Part shown: positions 55,481 through 64,000 of the stretch, piece after piece | Layout of the letters: each line of letters starts with the position of its first letter | Numbering within the stretch: position 1 is the stretch's first letter | Origin: Cryphonectria parasitica EP155 | Lineage: Eukaryota; Ascomycota; Sordariomycetes; Diaporthales; Cryphonectriaceae | Direction of reading: 5' to 3' | Assembly: GCF_011745365.1 (NCBI RefSeq) | Contig: NW_024468909.1 | Coordinates: forward strand, 3,720,001 to 3,784,000 | DNA length: 64,000 nt | The notes under the pieces: model-generated | Seen by the model: only the letters and a program-made list of their open reading frames with translations | What the model was told of the DNA's origin: nothing | Databases searched by the model: none | Translations under genes and position numbers: made by a program

Positions 55481-58249
55481 ATGGAACGACAGCCTGACTG
55501 TCAGAACCCCCGAGACAAGCAATCCAGCTCTCCTACTGCTGAAGAACGCCCGACACGGTCGAGATCTGACGACTCGGTCTCGAGCTCTGTTCCAACCTTA
55601 CGATTTCCACGCCCACAAGGTAGTCAACAACTTGCCATCTGGGTATCGTCCAGTTCGCCTGACATCATGGCGTCCCGACCTCGTTCTCAGGACTTGTCCG
55701 AGAATGGCCTGTCCGAGTCTTCCTTCGAGTTCATCCCTCGAGAGCTTGAGGAGACCAGCAGCCAGGACGAACGAGCAGATTCCATGTCCGAGTCTCTCTC
55801 TGAGTTCGAGCGGTATCCCAACCCGGAGGAGGTCCAGGCGTTCCATGGCCTGGATGACATGAGCGTCAGTGCCGCCAGCACCTTGGCCACGGATTCCGAG
55901 TCTGAGTCCGAGGCCGATTTTGAGCCTGAGCATGAAGCGGAGCAGGAAAGCGAGAAAGAGGGCGACGGAGATGGTGATGACGAAGCCCGTTCTGAGCGGT
56001 CTTTTTCTCCTTACGAGCGTCCAGACGCAGATGAAATTCTGCGGAGCTCCCTCGACCAAGCCAGACCGTTCGCCCCGGCCTCGAGCACGACCATCCATAC
56101 CGGGTCCATCGAGTTTACCGAGCCGGACGATGCTGACGTTCACATCGACAAGATCTCCGTCAAGCACACAATTCGGGAGTTTAGTGAAGAGGAGGCCGCT
56201 GGGTTCTTTGAGAAGGCAGGTTTGGGCCATGCACCGAACCGCCTGTCTGCCACCATCAGGCAGAGCATGTCCCAGGACTGCCTCTCTACCCACGAGGTCT
56301 TCCACGTCCTTTATGTTGGCGACGCGGTTTTGCAGGGCGAAATAATACTCAAGATCTCTCGTGCTATCACTTGTTCTTCCTCAGGCGACTACAATGCGAA
56401 CAAGATGCTAGAGCTAAGTACTGAGGGTGTCTACAACATCGTGCCTGTCACTTTTGGAGCTGTCAAGGATCGCCATGTCGAGCTCATGCAGGCGTCTGCT
56501 TTTCAGATCAAGGTGGATACCTGCATTGACGCCGAGAGGATACCCATCGACTCGAGCTACTTCACTGACGATATCATCTACTCTCTGACGCTCGATAGCG
56601 GAAACGGCGGTAAGAAATACAAGTCCGTCCCGGCTGGTGGTCCCGAGGGAGCTCGTGTCCAACCTGCGTGGACTCTGCCTCATATCGCTGTGTTCTTCTG
56701 CTCCGATGCTGAGCACGAAACCGATGAGTCGCTGCGAGTTCTGCGTACAACGTTGGAATTTTGTCGTCGCCATGCGATTCCCACTCTTTTCATCTCTGAA
56801 ACCTCGGTTTTCGACGACCGTAACGGCCCAGACCCGAGCCGCTGGCTCAACTGCATGCATGAGCATGCCGTCTGCATCTCGCTCGAGTCGAGAGACTCAA
56901 AGACCGAGCTGCGGTTCCCTATCGATGTGAACTCTTTCCTCGACATTGACAACCGCCAGATGAATCAGAATCTCGCCTTTTTGACCGGTCTTCAGGAATC
57001 AGCCTCAGGGGCTGCTGAAAAGACGAGAAAAGATATTTCATGGGCCAGCAGTGAGAGAGAGCCCTCTGGTGGAAACTGCAAGGGTTGGAAGGCTTCACTC
57101 CGAGAGACCGCGGATGACTTCCTGGAGCGATGGGACCGCGACCACTGTTACCGGTGGTCCGTTGTTATGTTGGGCTTACTGGCTGCTTTGATGACTTACG
57201 TGGAAATCATCGCGCCTTGTTTTACTCCACTTTCCGCTTCTTCCGACTCGACTCGCGTCCCAGAGGCTGTGAGTGGTCAAGCACCGGCGGCCACTGCGAC
57301 TATTACCATCAATCACACTTCAACAAAGACGGTCAGGATTGCGGAGACACCCTCGTTCGGGGGCCTGCTCTCTGACATTGCTCATACGGTGAGCTCAGAG
57401 GGGCCCAGGCGCACGGTGTGCTCCGTACAGCCGTACAGCAGCAACGAGATCCTCCTCAAGCTTTCTTCTGGGACGAAAGAGGCCTGGCTGGCCAGGGGAG
57501 CAATCGATATTGATGTCTTCCGTGGTGACACCGCCATACAGACAAAGTTGTCAAGCACTGATGAGGGTCTCATCATTGAGATACCTTATGAGGAGGCGCA
57601 TGGCGTAGTCAACGTATCCATCGTCACCACACGAAAGCCTAAGATCAACGAGACTTTTGCCGTCGATTTCGGCCCTGACTATTTTGATGATATCTACAAG
57701 GCTATCAGATCCGCTCAGACCGTCCTTCACCACGTAGCCCAGAAGGCGGGCGATGCTGCCGACGGTGTGTACAAAACGGTGGAGGAGAGCTATGCCGCCG
57801 TCCTTGCCTCGGCCGACGCGCCAATTATCGACAAGGCTGCCTCTTGGTGGGACTCAATGAAGAATACCGGCAAATCTGCACAGGATATTTGGTCAAAGAA
57901 GGCTGAAGAAACGTACGATTGGATGAGAGACTCGATCCGCTCAGACGATGCCGTCACATTCTTGAAAGATGTCCAGCAAATGGCCAAGGATCGTCACCGC
58001 CACGTCGAAGATTTCCGTGATGAGAGCGAGCTCGCCCTCATCAAGGCTCAGATCGCCTCCAAGCTTTGGTGGCTGAAAATCCAGGGCCAGACAGAGCAGC
58101 ACGAGGCATACGAGCGCGAGGCTCGCAAGTTCATGTCGAAAAAGCACTCGGAGTTTGCCAAGGCCAAGAAGGCACGGGAGACCCAGACTGAGGCTGCCAA
58201 ATGTGCTCGTGCTGGCAGCTGTAAAGACAAGGGAAGATGGTCGATCTAG
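55481..58249 (+). CDS. Large unrecognised protein with one internal membrane segment
   Basis: A single exon of 922 aa from ATG 55481 (a GTG lies just before it). Residues 1-230 are Ser/Glu/Asp-rich and probably disordered, with SESESEAD-type acidic runs. Residues about 240-500 look folded, with hydrophobic periodicity (HEVFHVLYVGDAVLQGEIIL, HIAVFFCSD, LRFPIDVNSFLDID). A short hydrophobic stretch at about 558-580 (SVVMLGLLAALMTYVEIIAP) is a likely transmembrane segment. A Thr/Ser-rich beta-like region with NxS/T sites comes after it. The last 180 residues are charged, amphipathic helix or coiled coil (HHVAQKAGDAADGVYKTVEE; ERKAR-type). No family is recognised. A nuclear-envelope or ER membrane protein is possible but unproven. 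Confidence 0.82.
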   Translation: MERQPDCQNPRDKQSSSPTAEERPTRSRSDDSVSSSVPTLRFPRPQGSQQLAIWVSSSSPDIMASRPRSQDLSENGLSESSFEFIPRELEETSSQDERADSMSESLSEFERYPNPEEVQAFHGLDDMSVSAASTLATDSESESEADFEPEHEAEQESEKEGDGDGDDEARSERSFSPYERPDADEILRSSLDQARPFAPASSTTIHTGSIEFTEPDDADVHIDKISVKHTIREFSEEEAAGFFEKAGLGHAPNRLSATIRQSMSQDCLSTHEVFHVLYVGDAVLQGEIILKISRAITCSSSGDYNANKMLELSTEGVYNIVPVTFGAVKDRHVELMQASAFQIKVDTCIDAERIPIDSSYFTDDIIYSLTLDSGNGGKKYKSVPAGGPEGARVQPAWTLPHIAVFFCSDAEHETDESLRVLRTTLEFCRRHAIPTLFISETSVFDDRNGPDPSRWLNCMHEHAVCISLESRDSKTELRFPIDVNSFLDIDNRQMNQNLAFLTGLQESASGAAEKTRKDISWASSEREPSGGNCKGWKASLRETADDFLERWDRDHCYRWSVVMLGLLAALMTYVEIIAPCFTPLSASSDSTRVPEAVSGQAPAATATITINHTSTKTVRIAETPSFGGLLSDIAHTVSSEGPRRTVCSVQPYSSNEILLKLSSGTKEAWLARGAIDIDVFRGDTAIQTKLSSTDEGLIIEIPYEEAHGVVNVSIVTTRKPKINETFAVDFGPDYFDDIYKAIRSAQTVLHHVAQKAGDAADGVYKTVEESYAAVLASADAPIIDKAASWWDSMKNTGKSAQDIWSKKAEETYDWMRDSIRSDDAVTFLKDVQQMAKDRHRHVEDFRDESELALIKAQIASKLWWLKIQGQTEQHEAYEREARKFMSKKHSEFAKAKKARETQTEAAKCARAGSCKDKGRWSI

Positions 58250-59307
58250 TAGGTCGTCCCTGACAACGTCTTTTGATGTGCTGTTTGGTTGAGCCTGCTG
58301 CCTTCACCCTCCGACGACGACAAAGGGATAGCATATAACGGTGATAATGCTCTACGATGGAAGGAAATTGGCGTCCCCGGCGTGCTTTGATATTCTGTTT
58401 CACTCGCACGTTTACTTTATGTGTTTTCAATTGATATCGGCGCACTACTACACCATTCCCTTCTGCTTTTTTAACATCCCCCCCCCCCGCATGTACAGTC
58501 ACGACACGCCAGACAGCGTCGCCACCATATTCTTGTGGCACAGGAGTGAGACGGCCAGGGAGGTTTTTTGTCTTTCCTATTTTGAACGTTTGTTACTTGT
58601 GCTGGAGAACCGCGAAAGTGGTTCACCAGACGCAAAGTCATGGTTCGCCCAGATGGGGAGGGAAATGGTTGGGATACTGCTGGTTGGTGTTTGCACCTGC
58701 TTTAGTTGATGAATTTAACACTGATATGCATTGCAATACCTTGGACTTGTGCGAATTTTGAGTGCTGCTGTGTCTATGTGTACAACATGTTATGGTCCGT
58801 AAATGCTCAGGCACGTGTCATGGTCATGATTACGCCCCCCCCCCCCCCGGCTGTGTGGGCCCTGGCGAATTCGCACAATGGTGGTCTGTGCGTTGGCTGC
58901 CACTAGACCCACCCTGACTGCCTAACTTCCAGGCTCTGACTGATGAGGGGCAATGTTGTTGGTGGGTAGTTTGTCGACCTGCCTCTTCTCCTGACACGAG
59001 AAACTACCAAAACTTGTTGATACCCAAGTCTTCTTTGTTCTTGGTTCGCAGTCGAAGACAGATCCCCGTTCACCACCAGGTAAGCTTCGGTTCCCCCTTG
59101 CAGCCCTTGCTTCCTTGGAACCGTTTCACTTTTCCATGCGTCAACTTTCCAGAAGGCTTGTTATCTGCCGCGTTCCAGTCACCCCGCTAACGTAATTTTG
59201 GCCTTGTTTTTCCCCAGGGTCCTTGCGAAGCGTCATCAGATCGCATCTCTTCCAACAACTTCTTCTTTCACCCCCCACCAAAACCCCTCCATATACCTGT
59301 CGTCACC
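58250..59307 (+). promoter_or_regulatory. Upstream region and leader of RanBP1, with candidate 5'UTR intron
   Basis: It has a C run at 58835-58848 and no supported coding frame. A candidate leader intron spans 59080-59217: donor CCAG|GTAAGC, branch-like CGCTAACG, acceptor TTCCCCAG. The RanBP1 ATG is 90 bases beyond it. Confidence 0.55.
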
Positions 59308-60516
59308 ATGTCTTCTGCCGAGAACGTCGAGAAGCCCGTCGAGGAGACCAAGCCTGAGGTACGTTGGAGCTGCGTTTGGAAGCTGTGGTTGTGGGCCTTG
59401 TGCTGGTTTTGTCTGGCCTCACCTTGTTTGCCTGCTGGCCGAGCTTAATGGTTTTGTTACTACTAAGAGGCAAGGATACCAAGCCATGCAAGCAAGCAAG
59501 CAGTCAGCGCCAGACATTTTTGAAAGCTTCTGTTGTGGCCTGGCCTGGACGAGGAAGAGATAACACATTGCTGACTCTGGTTCGACTATCTTCTAGGGCA
59601 CTGCCCCCGTCACCTCGTCCGCCGTCTTTTCCATGTTCGGCGGTGGCGCGAAGAAGGAGAAGAAGGACGAAGACGATGACCGTGGCGATAACTCCGGCAG
59701 TGCCAAGGCACAGCGCGATGCTGCCGCCGCTGCTAAGGAGGGTGATGAGGTCAGTTGGAACGCCCTTCCCCCAAATGAACGAGTTCATTTGTGTTGCAAT
59801 GGCACGCGCCACAACGCCAACCTGTCTCATTTATCGGGACGTCGTTGCTGACAGTTCTCATCTCCCTGCAGGAGGACGCTCCCGAGTCCGAGGACGTGCA
59901 CTTCGAGCCTGTGATCCGCCTGACCGAGAAGGTTGAGACCAAGACCAACGAGGAGTCCGAGGAGCAGCTCTTCAAGATGCGTGCCAAGCTCTTCGTCTTC
60001 AAGAAGGACACCCAGGAGTGGAAGGAGCGTGGTACCGGCGATGTCCGTCTGCTCAAGCACAAGGAGAACGGCAAGACCCGCCTGGTCATGCGTCGCGACA
60101 AGACCCTCAAGGTCTGCGCCAACCACTACAGTATGTACATATGGCTGCCGGAGCTCCAATCGGGGAGATGGTCTTTGAGATAGCGGGGCTGACAGTTGTG
60201 ATATAGTCGTGCCCGAGATGAAGTTGTCCCCGAATGTCGGCTCTGACCGGTCCTGGGTGTGGAACGCTGCTGCCGATGTCAGCGAGGGCGAGCCCGAGGC
60301 TTGCACTCTGGCCATCCGCTTCGCCAACTCCGAAAGTAAGTATCCCGCCCCACAGCCATACTTCTGATTATCCGTGCTAATTGGTCTCCAGATGCCAACC
60401 TCTTCAAGGATGCTTTCATCAAGGCGCAAAAGGACAACGAGCAGCTCTTCAACGCCAGCTCTGCTGCCGAGACCGAGGAGAAGAAGGTTGAGGAGAAGGA
60501 GGCTGAGGCTGCTTAA
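59308..60516 (+). CDS. yrb1: Ran-specific GTPase-activating protein 1 / RanBP1 (Yrb1)
   Basis: Five exons: 59308-59358, 59597-59749, 59872-60130, 60207-60335 and 60392-60516; 238 aa. RanBP1 binds Ran-GTP and, with RanGAP, releases it from exportin complexes, completing nuclear export. Residues about 72-205 form the Ran-binding domain: [80 protein letters not shown] and [20 protein letters not shown]. Residues about 18-68 are a Lys/Asp-rich acidic linker ([20 protein letters not shown]), and the C-terminus is Glu-rich. The start lies in an excellent context (GTCACCATGTC). The length is near that of yeast Yrb1 (201 aa) with a longer N-terminus. Confidence 0.95.
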
Positions 60517-62417
60517 AGAAAATTGGGACATTTTGTCTTCGCTCCCCAATGCGCGCTGAGACTTTCTCCAGATGCAGTGACAAGCTCATCATGGAAACCT
60601 GCCCTTCATCCACATACAATATCCACACTACCTATCGCGATCATTCCGACACAGCACACCAAAAAATCCCTTCAAGATTCCCCCAACACAACAACCTACC
60701 CCCCCCCCCTTCTTTTTAGATAGTCCTTCACCAAAGACAGATGGATTGAAAAGGATGGATATGCCCGCCCACTTTGATCTGCGAGATGCACTAGTAGTTT
60801 CTCTACGGATCTGGAGCCGTCGAGTGACGGCTCCTCTACCTGCCTACACTTGGACCGGTCAAGTTCGGTAACTCCCTGCCGGTTGTCACTACTGACCGCA
60901 ACTCAAGAAACTGCCGAGCGAGATGTTCGGTTTGGTTCGTGTAGTCAGGTCAAATAAAATGGCAGGATGGGCGAGGGAAACCATAGAGAAGAAGAAAGAG
61001 CACACCGATTATATGCGATCATGATACATGGAAAGCCAGGCCCCAAAACACCCGCATGTATATATCTGGATCTGTGTTGTGTGTGCCAGTCTGTCTGTCT
61101 GATACCGTCATGGCAGCGCTGCTTAGATGATTGTTTCTCGTAGATAGTTCAACGCCCGGTAGTGGTTGTGTTCCCCTCCCCTCTCTTATGGCTGACTCTG
61201 GTGATTGATGTATCGTATTTGCAAAGAATTATGTGGAAGATCTCAACCGTCCGTCAAGCGTGGAGGGACTTGCTTCACAGAGGTTTTGGGCCATTTCTGC
61301 GAGTGCCGTTGGATGCTGGCTGACGACTTGAGTATCTTGCTTTTGGCACGAGAGTTCCTGGACTGCTATGTGTATGTCATCTCCTGAGACCTATGTGATC
61401 GAGTGGTTCTTGAGGTGAGAAGGGTACAAGGAGGGGAAACGTAGGACGAGAAAGTCGCGCCAACGACCACGTCTTATACCGTACAATGACCATCGGTCCG
61501 AGGTCAGGAGTATAATTTTGAGGTGTAACAGCGTAAAACCTGGAAGAGAATGTAGACTTCAAGACTCTTTAGACATATGTGATATGCGTTGTATAACACT
61601 TCTTCGCAAAGTGCTTAAGAGCTGATTAAATAGCTTTGTTCGAAAGCAGTAGTCAGCTGGAGCTGAGATCAACCATTGAGATTGTATGATAGTTTTTATG
61701 ATATGAACATCATGGCATGTGAACCAGTTTTCACAAAGGAAAAATCCACAGGTCAAACAGAGAATAAGAAAATGTGCAGGTCATTATTCTGCCCAGCTAG
61801 AAAGTTCGACTCACTGGTTTCATCAGCTGCAATATCCGCACCAAGGACAGAGAACTTCCATCATAGGAGCCAGATCCCTTAATGGAGCAGCCAGAAGCTT
61901 CGACTAAGTAGCTAGAAGTTTCGTGAAGAAAAGAGAATAGTGTAATACCAACTGGAGAGAAGCTGTCCATGATAAATATTGCATCACATCTCCCCTCTCT
62001 CTTTATACACATCTTTCATTTGAGTCAAACCTTGAGAGCCCTGGAGGTATCTCACCAATAGTGGCGGCTGGCCGGCACCTGTGGCTGGACCACAAAGCAT
62101 TTGAGGCTATCGTGACCTTGGGATTTGCTGAGGTCGTCCTGCCTGTTGACGACAGGACTTTCTGTTCCTGATGAATAGGATTTGGGTTCAAAGAGATAGC
62201 TGGCCTAGTAAGTCGTCTGCTTTTTGTTACTGCGACAACCTCACCAGTGCTTGTGGTCAAGGCCAAGGTTATCACATGTATACCAACAATCTCTCAGCGC
62301 CACACACCACTGCCACACATCTTCTACCCCCGCACTACACTAATTCACACTGCACCGCCACATCTGCACTGCCACACGCTAATAATCATCACTACCCATC
62401 AGCTCAGCCCAGCCACC
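60517..62417. other. Intergenic region
   Basis: It includes the RanBP1 3' region, with a C run near 60700-60709 and an inverted pair GAGCCGTCG / CGACGGCTC-like at about 60810-60833 (GGAGCCGTCGAGTGACGGCTCC). From about 61,600 to 62,000 it is more AT-rich. No coding frame is supported. Confidence 0.5.
60810..60831. repeat. Hairpin GGAGCCGTC / GACGGCTCC
   Basis: A perfect 9-bp inverted repeat with a 4-base loop (GAGT) lies about 295 bp beyond the RanBP1 stop codon. No T run follows. It could mark the transcript's 3' region, but no role is shown. Confidence 0.6.
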
Positions 62418-63251
62418 ATGGATGAGCAGGAGGATCCCAATTGGGGCGTTCCCGAGCTATGGTTCTGTGACAAGCAGAACAAGACCTCGATCCGGCTGGC
62501 AACCAATCCACGCGTACGTTATGATGACCGTTCTGAGCCAGCTCACCAATATCAACGTGTCAAAAGACTAACAATCTACCGTTTGTAGCGTGAATATCCC
62601 ATTTACGACCCCGATTACCTGCCTCAAGACAACGCCAAGTACATCTGGGGCGTCAACACTAGCAACCTCCTCGAGACGCAGACAACGTGGTGGGTCAGCG
62701 CGACACAGTACTTCAGCTACAGCTGCCCGCGCTACCACTCCCCCGGCTGCCACCATCTTGCGCACCTCTACTCGGGTATTTTGATTGCCCAGTTCAACGA
62801 GCTGCCCAAGTTCTACCTTGACGGGGTCGCATATAGCGTGCGGGACCTGAACATTGGCACGTGGGAGGAGCTCCAACGACGCATCTACGGCACCAACCTG
62901 GGTCCAGTCGTGCCCGAGATCAAGCGGACGTCCCTGGACTACCACGATACCGACAGCGAGTCTACCTTGTCTACAAGCCGCGAGCAGGAGGAGCCCACCA
63001 CCGCCCACAACAACGAGAACGGCTCTGCCACCGGCGTCATTGTCCCCATCGTCACAGTGTCCAGCAGTGCAGAGCAGGAGGAGCAACAGGCCGCAGCGTA
63101 CAAGGGCCCACGAGTTCGACGCCGAGGCCACCGCCGTGTCCAATCTGATACGACCTGGAAGTATAACATCTACTGGCTAGGCTGGCCCGTTGACTCTTCT
63201 CGTCACCGGTGGAGCTCGTCCTGCCATCTCCCCCGCGACGGTCCTCCTTAA
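62418..63251 (+). CDS. Unrecognised 252-aa protein
   Basis: Exons are 62418-62513 and 62589-63251 (donor GTACGT, acceptor TTTGTAG), giving 252 aa. The start is in a strong context (GCCACCATGG). The first 140 residues look folded and rich in Trp/Tyr: PNWGVPELWFCDKQNKTS, REYPIYDPDYLPQDNAKYIW, TTWWVSATQYFSYSCPRYHS, PGCHHLAHLYSGILIAQFNE. Cys and His in the CPRYHSPGCHHLAH stretch could bind metal. Residues about 165-215 are Ser/Thr/Glu/Gln-rich and low complexity. The last 40 residues look less protein-like, so a missed intron near the end is possible. No family was recognised; probably lineage-restricted. Confidence 0.65.
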
Positions 63252-63910
63252 AAGAGGAGGTGAAGGCTGCCGGGATAGGGCAGCAGGGAGAGATATCAAT
63301 CTCTCTTGTGTCAAGATTACTATTGTACTATTATTGATTTTTCAACTGGGAAGATTGCAGTCAAGATGATGGTCGAGGTGAGTAGTTACCAAGGTTGGCG
63401 GTTGCCTTTGTCCTGCCCTCCCTTCTTTCACGGTAACCAGCCCTGTCTTGTGTGTGGCATAAAGTGCTGTGCTGGGCCAATGGCAGAGTTGGCCTGGAAA
63501 GTTTCATGGTCAACTTTTGCATGTGTCAGTATGGGATTGTCACAATCCTTTGGACGCCCCCAGTGTGGAAGCTTTGAGTGTGAATGAACCCTTGGGCCTT
63601 CACCTGCCTCCCCCCATCCCCAAAACAACAACAAACACGCACCAGACACCAAGGCACCTTCACCTTCCTTTGGAGGCCTGCCCACCACTGCTTTCAGACA
63701 CGAGACATTGCCTGTTTGTTTTCCAAAATCTGAGCTGCCTGCTTCCTTTCGTTCCCCAACCTATCTCTCAAGCCAGCTTTAAGGCACATTATTCAACCTC
63801 CCTTGGTCAAAAGCCTCGCGACCACAACAGAAACCTGTTGCGCTCTTCCCTTTCTTCCCTTTACCAACTCACTCTGCTCTTGCCCATCGCGCCTTCACCA
63901 CTCTGCAAAT
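63252..63910. other. Intergenic leader to the gene at the right edge
   Basis: C/T-rich towards its right end, consistent with a 5' leader. No coding frame is supported. Confidence 0.45.
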
Positions 63911-64000
63911 ATGGCTCCTCGTTCTGCTAGAGGCCGCAATCCACGTAGCACGCGCCAGACACGTGGCCGCGCCTCCCCTCCCCCTTCCATTTTCGGCAGA
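63911..64000 (+). CDS. Start of a gene truncated by the window edge
   Basis: ATG 63911 opens 30 codons to the last base (MAPRSARGRNPRSTRQTRGR, then ASPPPSIFGR). The sequence is basic with Arg/Ser/Pro, like the N-terminus of a nuclear or nucleic-acid-binding protein, but too short to assign. The pyrimidine-rich upstream sequence supports a real start. Confidence 0.5.
   Translation, partial: MAPRSARGRNPRSTRQTRGRASPPPSIFGR

Overview
This window reads as nuclear chromosomal DNA of a filamentous ascomycete, most likely a Sordariomycete. Genes carry short introns (mostly 50-220 bp) with GTAAGT- or GTATGT-type donors, CTRAY-like branch sites and YAG acceptors. Coding exons are GC-rich. Pyrimidine-rich leaders precede start codons. 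The Galpha and Gbeta proteins are of the filamentous-fungal GNA-1 and GNB-1 type. No rRNA, tRNA, CRISPR array, transposase or reverse transcriptase was recognised. I can support 19 protein genes, one of them cut by the right edge and one with an unresolved structure.

Layout. 0.9-5.7 kb: a Cwc21-type splicing factor (-), the eIF2-assembly chaperone Cdc123 (+) and a Cys-rich DUF3716 protein (+). 7.3-8.7 kb: the group I G-protein alpha subunit (-), followed by 5.8 kb without a supported gene. 14.5-18 kb: a DUF1771-Smr protein with a CaaX-like end (+), an unresolved single-span membrane protein (+) and the MICOS subunit Mic10 (-). 18-28.6 kb: Urb2 (+), Nop4 (-) and the condensin HEAT subunit Ycg1 (+). 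28.9-35.8 kb: Las21/GPI7 (-), a DUF2423 nucleolar-type protein (-) and a Siz/PIAS SUMO ligase (+). 35.8-42 kb is without a supported gene. 42-53 kb: the G-protein beta subunit (+), 8.5 kb without a supported gene, then a phosducin-like protein (+). 55.5-64 kb: a large unrecognised membrane protein (+), RanBP1 (+), an unrecognised 252-aa protein (+) and the first codons of a gene running off the window.

Themes. Three parts of one pathway, Galpha, Gbeta and a phosducin-like chaperone for Gbeta-gamma, lie within 45 kb, and each has a very long upstream non-coding region. Urb2, Nop4 and the DUF2423 protein all point to large-subunit ribosome biogenesis. Two introns appear to be GC-AG, and two more are in frame inside the long Urb2 reading frame, so a naive ORF call would give wrong proteins there.

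I found no clear new multi-gene system. The least explained signals are short palindromes built on TACTA/GTAC cores and found in the gene-poor stretches, a 29-base near-perfect hairpin at 36928-36956, a two-unit telomere-type repeat upstream of the DUF3716 gene, and the broken reading frame at 15975-16850. All gene structures were derived by reading splice signals and reading frames by eye. No alignment or transcript data were available.
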